Positions 18,534-25,598 of a stretch of 64,000 nucleotides of DNA are shown one piece after another (positions within the stretch are counted from its first letter, which is position 1; each line of letters opens with the position of its first letter). The DNA is from Cellulomonas_A sp047229345 (lineage in GTDB: Bacteria; Actinomycetota; Actinomycetes; Actinomycetales; Cellulomonadaceae). Below the pieces are notes generated by a model. That model was not told the origin of the DNA. It did no database searches and saw nothing but the letters and a program-made list of their open reading frames with translations. The stretch spans positions 1 through 64,000 of the forward strand of contig NZ_JBFTER010000004.1 in NCBI RefSeq assembly GCF_047229345.1, written 5' to 3'. The position numbers and the translations under genes were made by a program.

Positions 18534-18944
18534 TCAGCGACCCTCGTCGCCCTCGAACCCGATCAGCCAGTGGAGGCCGAAGCGGTCGACGACCTGCCCG
18601 TCGGTCGCGCCCCACGGCCGCGTCTGGAGGTCGTCCACGATCTCGCCGCCCTCGGAGAGCGCGGAGAACCAGGTGCGCAGGACGGCGGGTGCGGACGCCC
18701 CGAGCAGGGAGAGCATCAGTCCCTGGATCTGGAGCGAAGGCTGGTCTCCGGCCACGTCGGCGGCGAAGAGCGCGACCGGCCCGTCCTCGAGGTACCCGTG
18801 GGCGACGGCATCCGCCGGGCCGTCGGTCCTGCCGAACTCCTCGAAGGTGTGGAGCCGTGCGCTGCAGCCGAAGACCTCGGCGTAGAAGGTCAGAGCGGCC
18901 CGAGCCGTGCCCGGGAGGTGGAGGTAGGGCGTCGGTGCGGTCAT
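18534..18944 (-). CDS. VOC-family protein (PhnB/glyoxalase-like)
   Basis: 136 residues from ATG 18944. It opens with YLHLPGTARAALTFYAEVFG and closes with RPWGATDGQVVDRFGLHWLIGF, the two ends of the PhnB-like vicinal oxygen chelate fold. Members include fosfomycin- and bleomycin-resistance-like proteins and many of unknown function. The usual metal-binding His near the N-terminus (Y-L-H) is present. Substrate unknown. It lies 82 bp upstream of the RimJ/L acetyltransferase on the same strand. Confidence 0.82.
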   Translation of the reverse strand: MTAPTPYLHLPGTARAALTFYAEVFGCSARLHTFEEFGRTDGPADAVAHGYLEDGPVALFAADVAGDQPSLQIQGLMLSLLGASAPAVLRTWFSALSEGGEIVDDLQTRPWGATDGQVVDRFGLHWLIGFEGDEGR

Positions 18945-19224
18945 GTGGGTCTCCGTGGGTGAGCCGACCGGGCGCCGGCGGACGCTGGTGCCGCTCGCCG
19001 GCCCGGATCGCCGGACCGTCCGGCGTACTGGGACGACGATCGGCGACCCCTCGCGAGGACATCCCGGTTCGGCGAGGTACCCGTCCGGACGGTCGTCGAC
19101 CCGAGGTGTCCTCGGGAGCGCCTGCCGTACGTCGTCTGGGCCGGCTGCGAGAGGGGAGCCGCGTGGCGCCGGTGCGGCGCGCATCCGCCTCCTCCCGAGC
19201 CGAGCGGGGCTCCTCCGCGCGCGG

Positions 19225-19419
19225 TCATGGCGTCGCGGTGAGCCGGTGTCGGGCGCGGCCTCGGACTCGTCGGGTGCGGCCGTGCGCCTCGAGCAGCGTG
19301 AGGACGTCACGGCTGTCGGTGTCGTCGACGAGTCGTCGTTGCAGCCAGTCGGACCAGGTGTCGACCGCGCCGTTCGCCGCGACGGCGTCCGGCAGCTGTG
19401 CCAGCTCGGCGAGGCTCAC
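19225..19419 (-). CDS. Small hypothetical protein downstream of ElaA-like gene
   Basis: 64 residues from GTG 19419, starting 34 bp after the ElaA-type acetyltransferase stop. Codons keep a high G/C third position and the N-terminal half reads like a soluble helix pair (SLAELAQLPDAVAANGAV, WSDWLQRRLVDDTDSRD). The C-terminal 20 residues are Arg-rich. No family recognised. It could be a remnant of a longer gene, since the frame is also open upstream through the acetyltransferase end. Confidence 0.4.
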   Translation of the reverse strand: MSLAELAQLPDAVAANGAVDTWSDWLQRRLVDDTDSRDVLTLLEAHGRTRRVRGRARHRLTATP

Positions 19420-19453
19420 GCGGTCGGCGTCCCGGCGCAGGCGTTTCCCACCG

Positions 19454-19906
19454 TCACGGAACGGCCGGCGTGAGGCGCATCGGGACGTGCGGTATGCCGT
19501 CTTCCTCGAACCCGGCGCCGTCCACGACGAAGCCGAACCGGGCGTACCAGTCGGCCAGGTGCGTCTGCGCGTCGAGCACGACGGGTGCCCGGGGGTCGAG
19601 CTCGGTGCACCGCTCGAGGGCCCGACGCATGAGCTCCGAGGCGACACCGTGCGAGCGGACACGAGCGGCGGTCGCCACGCGTCCGACCCGCAGCGCGCCG
19701 TCGGGGTCGCGCAGCACACGCAGGGTCGCGACGACGTCCGGCCCGTCGGTCGCCCAGAGCTGCTCGGCGCCGTCCTCGACGTCGCGGCCGTCGAGGTCGG
19801 GGTAGGCGGCGGCCTGCTCGACGACGAACACGTCGACGCGCAGCCGGAGGATCCCGTAGAGCGTGAGCGGATCGATCCGCGCCACGGCATCGCGGTGATA
19901 GGTCAC
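19454..19906 (-). CDS. GNAT acetyltransferase, ElaA type
   Basis: About 150 residues from GTG 19906 (GTG 19912 equally possible). The ElaA signature LYGILRLRVDVFVVEQAAAYPDLDGRD lies near the N-terminus. The acetyl-CoA loop is RVATAARVRSHGVASELM, and the end LADWYARFGFVVDGAGFEEDGIPHVPMRL is typical. Acceptor unknown. A longer reading frame to 19987 exists, but its first residues are Arg-rich and unlike the family. Confidence 0.85.
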   Translation of the reverse strand: MTYHRDAVARIDPLTLYGILRLRVDVFVVEQAAAYPDLDGRDVEDGAEQLWATDGPDVVATLRVLRDPDGALRVGRVATAARVRSHGVASELMRRALERCTELDPRAPVVLDAQTHLADWYARFGFVVDGAGFEEDGIPHVPMRLTPAVP

Positions 19907-20009
19907 GGGCACCCGCCGACGGTAACCCGCCGACGCGTGCTCCCGGCGAAGCGTCCGCCGTCCCTCTGACCCAGTACTCGGACGCACTTCTCCTGTACCT
20001 GCACGCTCG

Positions 20010-20516
20010 TCAGGGGGTGGGTGACGCCCCCAGCCTCGACGCGATCCGATCTGCCTCGGGGTCGGTCCCGAGCGCCAGCTGGATCTGGCCGGTGGTCACG
20101 GGGCTCATCACGAGGGCCGCACTGATCACCCGACCGTCGAGGAGCATGGCCAGCTGCTGCCGCTCCGCGTCCCGCGTGACGTCGCTCAGCGTGCCGGTGT
20201 CCGCGTCGTCGAACTCGAGCGCGACCACCACCTGTTCCGTCCCGTGATCGGTGGAGCGCACGGCCGAGGTGGGCGTGACCACGCCCAGCGACTCGCCCAG
20301 CTCGTAGGTGGTGGTGCCCGCCCAGTCGCACGCGCTGGCCGCCCCGTCCGAGGTCAGTTCCGGAGCGCCGCACGGCTCTTCCGCCGAGGAGGCGACGAGA
20401 CGCAGCTGCAGCGGCTGCAGCGGCGAGCCGTCGTCACCGCCGTCCGTCCCGCACCCGGAGAGCACGGTCGCGACGACGGCCAGGACGGCGAGACGAGTGA
20501 CGGATCGGGTACGCAC
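20010..20516 (-). CDS. Lipoprotein with a SecD-like P1 head domain
   Basis: 168 residues. A TACACT -10 box six nt before GTG 20516 fixes a leaderless start. A signal peptide ends in the lipobox LSGC (residues 20-23). The mature part has a loop with two cysteines (EEPCGAPE, SACDWAG). It then has a segment resembling the SecD P1 head: VVVALEFDD, QLAMLLDGRVISAALVMSPVTTGQIQLALG, closely parallel to SecD's FAMVLDGLVISAPS region at 62304-64000 in this window. There are no membrane helices apart from the signal. A role assisting secretion or folding outside the membrane is a reasonable inference only. Confidence 0.72.
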   Translation of the reverse strand: MRTRSVTRLAVLAVVATVLSGCGTDGGDDGSPLQPLQLRLVASSAEEPCGAPELTSDGAASACDWAGTTTYELGESLGVVTPTSAVRSTDHGTEQVVVALEFDDADTGTLSDVTRDAERQQLAMLLDGRVISAALVMSPVTTGQIQLALGTDPEADRIASRLGASPTP

Positions 20517-20637
20517 GCGGTCAGTGTAGGAACGCCCGCTCCCTGCGGGGCAGGTCTGCGAGTGCGTACGCGCGGGGTTGCCGCGTGACGGCGAGACAGG
20601 GGTGGCGACGTCCCACGGGTCTGCCCCGCGCGGCCGG

Positions 20638-20844
20638 CTACGCCTCGGCGCGGTGCGCGCGCCGGTCCGCCCGCTTCGCGTGCGCGTCGGCGGACGCTCC
20701 GAAGGCGATCCCGAGACCGAGGCAGATCGCGAGCCACATCGCGATCTCACCGGTCGCTGCGCCGATGGCGGCCCCGACGCCGGCCCCCAGGGCCAGACCG
20801 ATCCCGACCCCGCGGCCCTTGTCCTCGTTCTTCGCCTCTGTCAT
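20638..20844 (-). CDS. Small glycine-zipper membrane protein
   Basis: 68 residues. A charged N-terminus (MTEAKNEDKGRG) precedes a Gly/Ala-rich hydrophobic segment (GIGLALGAGVGAAIGAATGE) and a second helix (AMWLAICLGLGIAFGA), followed by a basic tail. Glycine-zipper proteins of this size are common in actinobacteria, and their function is unknown. It is a single-gene unit. Confidence 0.68.
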   Translation of the reverse strand: MTEAKNEDKGRGVGIGLALGAGVGAAIGAATGEIAMWLAICLGLGIAFGASADAHAKRADRRAHRAEA

Positions 20845-20996
20845 GCGCGGAGCGTAGCCACGAGTCGGCGACTCCGGCAGTGCTCGACTCTTCTCCGCCT
20901 GAGCGCGGCCACGCGCGAGACGGACGAGCGCGACCCTGGCGCTTCACGACGTCGTCGTGGAGCATGGGAACCGGCAGTCCGGGGTGAGGAGCGAGC

Positions 20997-21758
20997 ATGC
21001 GTCTGTCGCCTGATCGAGCACGCGCCCTCACGACGCTGCACACGCTGCTCGCGGTCGCCCCGGACCTCGACCACGTCCTCGAGGCCGTCACGCACGCGGC
21101 CGTCGAGCAGGTCCCCGGCACCGCGCACGCCACCCTCGTCCTGACCCGCACCGGGAACGAGGACCGGGTCGCGGGCAGCGACCCGGTGACCGCACAGCGC
21201 GAACGAGCGGACCAGGCCACCGAAGGAGGGCTCGCCTCCGAAGCGCTCCACCGCTGCCACCGCGTCCTGGTCCGCGTGGCCGAACCCGCCGGGCGGCCCG
21301 ATCCCGCCGGGCTCCGGTCCGTCGCGGCCTTCCCCCGCCAGATCAGCAACGGTGTGCACGTGGCGCTGACCCTGTACGCCGAGAGCGGCTACGTCTGGGA
21401 CACCGACGCGATCATCCTCGCCGAAGAGTTCACCGACGAGGCCGCCGACGCCGTCCGCCTACGGCTGCGAGACCAGGAGCACGCCGCCGAGGCCGCCGAG
21501 CTCACGGCCGACCTCGCCTCACGCGGCGTCGTCGAGCGGGCCGTCGGGGCCATCGTCGCGACCAGCCGGTGCACCCCGGACGAGGCTCGCGACATCCTGC
21601 GCCGGTCCAGCGAGGAGCTCGACGTCGACCTCGTCGACGCCGCCGCCGCCGTCATCCAGGAAGTCAGCGGCGGCGCTCCGACCGCACCCGCACCGTTCGT
21701 CGGCCGCGAGCCGCACAGCCGACCCGTCGAGCGCCGGTCCTCGGGCCGCCACACCTAG
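20997..21758 (+). CDS. GAF-ANTAR RNA-binding antiterminator
   Basis: 253 residues. Residues about 10-165 form a GAF-like sensor domain. Residues about 170-225 form the ANTAR domain (LASRGVVERAVGAIVATSRCTPDEARDIL), which binds dual RNA hairpins and prevents transcription termination. Such proteins act as sensory antiterminators. The last 28 residues are a low-complexity tail. It is followed 49 bp later by an anti-sigma-type ATPase on the same strand, suggesting a small stress-signalling unit. Signal and target RNAs are unknown. Confidence 0.85.
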   Translation: MRLSPDRARALTTLHTLLAVAPDLDHVLEAVTHAAVEQVPGTAHATLVLTRTGNEDRVAGSDPVTAQRERADQATEGGLASEALHRCHRVLVRVAEPAGRPDPAGLRSVAAFPRQISNGVHVALTLYAESGYVWDTDAIILAEEFTDEAADAVRLRLRDQEHAAEAAELTADLASRGVVERAVGAIVATSRCTPDEARDILRRSSEELDVDLVDAAAAVIQEVSGGAPTAPAPFVGREPHSRPVERRSSGRHT

Positions 21759-21807
21759 AACCGGCCACCGCCGGGCGCTCACCTCCACGTGGGCCTACCG
21801 TCGAAGC

Positions 21808-22281
21808 GTGATCACACCGTCGCCGCCGAGCTCGGACGCGGACAGGGATCACGATGCCGAGCTGCGGTCCGCACCTCCACCGCTCCGGTTCGCCCCCGTG
21901 CACCAGTGGGTGCTGCACCACGTCACCGAGCTCCATGCCCTGCGCGACGGACTTCGCCAGACCATCGACGACCGTGCCCGGCTGCGCGAGGACCGGCTCC
22001 TGGACGGCGTCGCGCACGCCGCGGTCCTCATCGCCTCCGAGCTCGCCACCAACGCGCTGCGCCACGGACGCCCACCCGCCGTCGTCGAGCTCCTCCAGCG
22101 CGACGCGTCGTTCCTGCTCACCGTGGCCGACCACGACCCGAGCAGCCGACCGCACATCGCCACGGACCGCGCTCCCGGTGAGGGCGGCTTCGGCCTGCAG
22201 ATCGCCCGGCGCCTTTCCCTGGACGTCGGGTGGTACCGCGCCGACCCGGTCAAGATCCTCTGGGCCGAGATCGGCGCCTGA
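21808..22281 (+). CDS. RsbW-like anti-sigma ATP-binding protein
   Basis: 157 residues from a leaderless GTG (TACCGT box six nt upstream). The GHKL/HATPase fold is shown by SELATNALRHG (N box, near 75-85) and ADHDPSS plus GEGGFGLQIARRLS (G boxes). There is no membrane or receiver domain. The single-domain form is that of actinobacterial RsbW/SpoIIAB-like kinases, which bind sigma factors or phosphorylate anti-anti-sigma proteins. No partner gene lies next to it. Its 3' end abuts the island's left boundary. Confidence 0.82.
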   Translation: MITPSPPSSDADRDHDAELRSAPPPLRFAPVHQWVLHHVTELHALRDGLRQTIDDRARLREDRLLDGVAHAAVLIASELATNALRHGRPPAVVELLQRDASFLLTVADHDPSSRPHIATDRAPGEGGFGLQIARRLSLDVGWYRADPVKILWAEIGA

Positions 22282-22305
22282 CCACACCCGGCCCCCGGAC
22301 GCCGA

Positions 22306-22339
22306 AGAGGCCGCCTCGGATGTCTCCGAAGCGGCCTCT
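22306..22339. terminator. Native tRNA-Val terminator at the left island junction
   Basis: A near-perfect hairpin: AGAGGCCGC / GCGGCCTCT outer stem, one C:A mismatch, TCGGA / TCCGA inner stem, TGTC loop. It sits where the terminator of the truncated tRNA-Val copy is expected, and it also serves the converging gene at 21808-22281. The same architecture with different paired bases occurs at 46330-46359. Confidence 0.75.
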
Positions 22340-22342
22340 CAT

Positions 22343-22399
22343 CTGCGGTGATGCCGGTGGGCGACACTGGGATCGAACCAGTGACCTCTTCCGTGTCAG
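22343..22399. repeat. Left attachment site: 3' half of tRNA-Val(GAC)
   Basis: These 57 bases match 46365-46421 at 55 positions, with 34 bases in a row identical (22366-22399). The segment runs from the anticodon loop through the T arm and acceptor 3' strand of a minus-strand tRNA-Val. It lacks the 5' half, so it is a tRNA fragment rather than a gene. The next bases diverge abruptly. This is the classical footprint left by a tRNA-targeting tyrosine integrase. Confidence 0.85.
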
Positions 22400-22958
22400 C
22401 AATCGGAACGGTGCCCGTGTGCGACCGGCTGCGTCACTCCCGTGCTGGTCAGGGCCCTGCGGAGACACCGGCGGCACATCGCGTACAGGGCCGAACGCGG
22501 GCGGGTTGCTACATGCGTTGCTACACGACCGGTCGCGTGTGAGAAGTGCTGAGGCGCCGCTGCGAGGCATAGCTGATGAATACACGTGCGCCGGATGCTG
22601 AGATCCCTCAGAACGAGCTGAGGAGGTTCCACCACGCATTCTTGCCACGGCTATCGGCGCACCAGGCGCCTCGCGGCCGCTGCGGGCGATCGGCAGCAGG
22701 AGCAGCAGCGTGCCGACCAGGATGCCGACGGCGAACCCGGCGACGAGGTGCGTCCAGGTTGTGGATGCCCACACGCAGCCGGTGCGGCGCCGGGGGGACA
22801 CGACGGGCGAGCGGGACGGCCACGAGCCGGTGGGCCTTCGCGGTCGGCGCGCGGACGGAGGGTCTGCGGCACGACGTCGACACCTGAGCTAGGGCCGACT
22901 CGTGAGCGGGTAGACCGCACGAGCGGTCGGATCTAGGTCATGCCAGGAACCCTGAGGC
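22400..22958. other. Left end of island: no intact gene
   Basis: About 560 bp. It holds a tandem 12-bp direct repeat (GTTGCTACA at 22505-22513 and 22517-22525), possibly integrase arm sites, and a short potassium-transporter relic (22655-22753). Open frames through the tRNA fragment are artefacts. Confidence 0.5.
22655..22753 (-). pseudogene. Relic of a TrkH/KtrB potassium-transporter N-terminus
   Basis: About 33 codons read THLVAGFAVGILVGTLLLL then LPIARSG, matching the first transmembrane helix of TrkH/KtrB K+ uptake proteins (family pattern: ...VGTLLLLLPIA...). No further part of the gene is present on either side, and the frame continues into unrelated sequence. Probably a fragment left by recombination at the island end. 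Confidence 0.45.
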
Positions 22959-23729
22959 TCAGCGCAGCTCCGCGGTCGCCCACCATCGGATGGTGCCCGC
23001 CACTCCGGCGGCGGCGACGGGTAGGGCGAGGAGCAGCTGCGCGGGCATGACGGTCGCTGTGGCGGCCTGCCCGCCCATGCCGGCCCACAGCCCGGGCGCG
23101 GCCCAGGGGAACCACGCGCCGGCGCCGGCCACGGCCGCGATCTGGGTGACGACGACGAGGCCGAGGAGGGCGCCGATGCCTGGCAGGTAGCCGCGCCGGG
23201 CGCTCGCGACGAAGGCCAACGGAAGGCTCAGCAGGGTCATGAGTGCCGTCACCGCGAGGGCCTGCGCGGCTGCTCCCGCCGCGTCGGCGTCGGGTGGGCC
23301 GAGCCCGATCACGAGGCCCAGGGGGAGCGCGAGGGCGACCGTCGCCAGCCCGCACGCCGTCGCTCCGACCATCACGGTCGCGAGCTTGGCCCAGGCGATG
23401 GCGGCGGGAGGTGTCGGGAGCGCCTGCAGGCTCGCGATGGTGCCGTCGGTGAACTCCCGGCCCATGGTCCAGGCGACGACGACCCCGACGGCGAGCAGGG
23501 TCGCGACCGAGAGGATCTGGGCGAGCATCCCCAGGTAGGCGGTCCAGCCTGTGCCGTGGAGCATCGGGCAGACCTTGAGGGCCATCTGGCTGTTGCCGTC
23601 GGCGAGGCCCACCGCGGTGAAGCCGGCGGTGATGGCGCACGTCCCGACGACGAGGGCGGCGGCGGCGGTGCGGGCGACGGACGACCGGCGCAGCTTGAGC
23701 GCCTCGACCTCCCACGCTGGCCCGCTCAC
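22959..23729 (-). CDS. ABC-2 type export permease
   Basis: 256 residues with six hydrophobic segments (near 22-44, 60-85, 105-130, 145-168, 180-205 and 225-245). The start GTG 23729 overlaps the TGA of the ATPase gene (GTGA). The N-terminus WEVEALKLRRSSVAR and the segment TMGREFTDGTIASLQALP after helix 2 are typical of ABC-2 permeases. It forms an exporter with the ATPase at 23726-24523, third gene of the tetR-ATPase-permease operon. The exported compound is unknown; drugs or lipids are usual for this type. Confidence 0.85.
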   Translation of the reverse strand: MSGPAWEVEALKLRRSSVARTAAAALVVGTCAITAGFTAVGLADGNSQMALKVCPMLHGTGWTAYLGMLAQILSVATLLAVGVVVAWTMGREFTDGTIASLQALPTPPAAIAWAKLATVMVGATACGLATVALALPLGLVIGLGPPDADAAGAAAQALAVTALMTLLSLPLAFVASARRGYLPGIGALLGLVVVTQIAAVAGAGAWFPWAAPGLWAGMGGQAATATVMPAQLLLALPVAAAGVAGTIRWWATAELR

Positions 23730-24523
23730 CGGGCCCTCCCCGGCGACGTGGCGTCGAGGCCGGCGGGCTGCTCGCACACATAGACCATCGCGAAGAACTG
23801 GCGCTCGAGGTCCACCCCGTCGGGATCGAGGGTGCCGACGGCTCGACCGCGGTGGATCACGGTGATGCGGTCGGCGGTCCGGGCGACCTCGTCGAGGTGG
23901 TGGCTGGAGACGAGAATCCCGGCGCCGGCGTCGCGGGTGCGTCGCAGCCACGTCCGCACGAGCAGCACGCCGGCGGGGTCGAGGGCGGTCGAGGGCTCGT
24001 CGAGGACCAGCAGGCGCGGCTCGTGCACGGCGGCGCACGCGAGGCCGAGGCGCTGCCGGTTGCCCATCGACAGCGCCTTCGTGCTTCGGTCGGCCCAGTG
24101 CCCGAGCTCGAGCTCGGCCAGGACGCGCTGTGCTGCCGCAGCGGCTGCGGCGCGGCCCAGTCCGCGCAGGCGGGCTGCGGCGACGACCATCTCCGTGACG
24201 GACAGCTCCGGGTAGGCGAACGGGGACTCGACGAGGTGCCCGACCGCGGCCCAGGTGCGGGCGGGGGCGCGCCAGGCGGCGACCGCCTTCTCGCCGGGCA
24301 GCCCGATCGTTGCCGTGCCCGCGTCCGGGCGCAGCATCCCCAGCGCGAGCCGCATGAGCGTGGACTTGCCGGCGCCGTTCAGCCCGACGATCGCGTGGAC
24401 CTCGCCGGGCCGGACGTCGAGGTCGAGCGCATCGACGGCGATCTCCGCCCCGAAGGTGCGACGAACGCCGGACAGGCGCAGCAGCGGTGCGCTGACGCCG
24501 CCCGTGGGCGTCGGTGTGCTCAT
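23726..24523 (-). CDS. ABC exporter ATPase
   Basis: 265 residues from ATG 24523, which overlaps the TGA of the upstream TetR gene (ATGA). Walker A is GLNGAGKST, the signature is the variant LSMGNRQRL, Walker B is LLVLDEPSTALDP, and the H-loop is in VSSHHLDE. It powers the ABC-2 permease encoded next. The single nucleotide-binding domain implies a dimer. Its expression should follow the TetR repressor encoded in the same mRNA. Confidence 0.9.
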   Translation of the reverse strand: MSTPTPTGGVSAPLLRLSGVRRTFGAEIAVDALDLDVRPGEVHAIVGLNGAGKSTLMRLALGMLRPDAGTATIGLPGEKAVAAWRAPARTWAAVGHLVESPFAYPELSVTEMVVAAARLRGLGRAAAAAAAQRVLAELELGHWADRSTKALSMGNRQRLGLACAAVHEPRLLVLDEPSTALDPAGVLLVRTWLRRTRDAGAGILVSSHHLDEVARTADRITVIHRGRAVGTLDPDGVDLERQFFAMVYVCEQPAGLDATSPGRAR

Positions 24524-25113
24524 CGCTCCTCCGTCGCGTGGACGCCCGCCGTCGCGGCAGGCGGCCGGTACGGTCCGAGGTAGCTCAGGGACTGCCGGAT
24601 CACGGGGCCGAGCGCGCGACCGGTGGGGGACCGGCCCCACTGCAGCAGCCCTTCCATCACGGCGGCGAGGCACGCGGCGGTCGCGACGCGCGCCTCCAGC
24701 GGGTCGGCGCCGTGCGTGAGGAGTCCCTGCACGACGAGGTCCTCGGTGCGCCTGTTGTTCTCCCACGCACGCGCCATGAGCCCGCGGTGACCCGCGATGA
24801 GTCGCACCCGGTCGCGCGTCTCCCGCTCGGTGGGCTCCGGCACCGCCGACCAGGCGGCCTCGATCCCGAGCCGGACCCGCTCCAGGACGGGGAGCCCGGG
24901 TGCCCGAGCGAGCACCGCCTCGACGATCACCTCGTCGTACGGGTCGTCGAGCACCACGTCCTCCTTGGTGGGGAAGTGCCGGAAGAACGTCATGTGGGAG
25001 ACCCCGGCCGCGGCTGCGACCTCGTTGACGGTCGTGGCGTCGAAGCCCCGCTCCACGAAGAGCGCGAGAGCCGCGGCGCGCAGCCGCTCCCGCGTCTCCT
25101 CCGACCGGCTCAT
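24520..25113 (-). CDS. TetR-family repressor of ABC exporter operon
   Basis: 197 residues. The HTH part reads ALALFVERGFDATTVNEVAAAAGVSHMTFFRHFPTKEDVV in segments typical of TetR. ATG 25113 is six nt after TAACAT, a leaderless start. The perfect palindrome at 25121-25135 overlaps this promoter, so the protein should repress its own operon. It is encoded with the ATPase and permease with 4-nt overlaps throughout. The ligand is presumably the exported compound. Confidence 0.88.
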   Translation of the reverse strand: MSRSEETRERLRAAALALFVERGFDATTVNEVAAAAGVSHMTFFRHFPTKEDVVLDDPYDEVIVEAVLARAPGLPVLERVRLGIEAAWSAVPEPTERETRDRVRLIAGHRGLMARAWENNRRTEDLVVQGLLTHGADPLEARVATAACLAAVMEGLLQWGRSPTGRALGPVIRQSLSYLGPYRPPAATAGVHATEER

Positions 25114-25120
25114 GGCACGA

Positions 25121-25135
25121 TGTTAGTCACTAACA
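25121..25135. promoter_or_regulatory. TetR operator
   Basis: TGTTAGTCACTAACA is a perfect 7-bp inverted repeat around one base. It overlaps the -10 box (TAACAT on the minus strand) and ends seven bases before the start codon of the TetR gene at 25113. Confidence 0.75.
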
Positions 25136-25178
25136 ATCGCCCGCGGTAGCCCCCGCCGCGCCGCGTCTCGGGGACGGG

Positions 25179-25517
25179 TCAGGCGCTCCGGGTGGTCACG
25201 GCCACCTCACCACCCGTGAGGTGGCGGTTCAGGCAGCCCAGCACCCGGCGCACGTCCGACTCGCTCGCGCCGACGGCGAAGGTCGCAGAGGCGCCGGAAG
25301 TCGGCAGGTCCGCCGTCACGAGCGACTCGGCGACCGCGCCGTCGTCGAAGCACACGCTCCAGCCGCCGCGTGGGTGGCTGATCCCGACGACCCAGACGTC
25401 ACCGTCACGGAGCTCGGGCACGTCCGCCGGGACGCGGCGCCCGCCTGTGGCCGCGAGGGTCACGGCGACCAGCAGCAGGGCCGCACCCAAGGCGACGGAC
25501 CGGCGTGCGACGCGCAT
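25179..25517 (-). CDS. Secreted or membrane-anchored small protein
   Basis: 112 residues from ATG 25517; AGGAGGG lies 8-14 nt upstream, so the ATG eight codons earlier is rejected. The N-terminus MRVARRSVALGAALLLVAVTLAATGG is a signal peptide or anchor. The mature part has two cysteines (WSVCFDDG, VLGCLNRHL) that could form a disulfide. Three short hydrophobic beta-like stretches are seen (VWVVGIS, ATFAVGAS, EVAVTT). Family unknown. It stands between two ABC exporter operons. Confidence 0.65.
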   Translation of the reverse strand: MRVARRSVALGAALLLVAVTLAATGGRRVPADVPELRDGDVWVVGISHPRGGWSVCFDDGAVAESLVTADLPTSGASATFAVGASESDVRRVLGCLNRHLTGGEVAVTTRSA

Positions 25518-25598
25518 GGTGTGCTCCCTCCTGTCTTCCAAGTGCGTGTGTCTCGGCGCGCCGTCGTCCTACCGCTCGCCCGCAGCTCGAGCGGCGGC

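Noticed and set aside
22348..22542. Plus-strand frame with GDTGIEPVTSSVS
   Set aside because: This peptide is the well-known artefact of translating tRNA sequence; the DNA is the tRNA-Val fragment.
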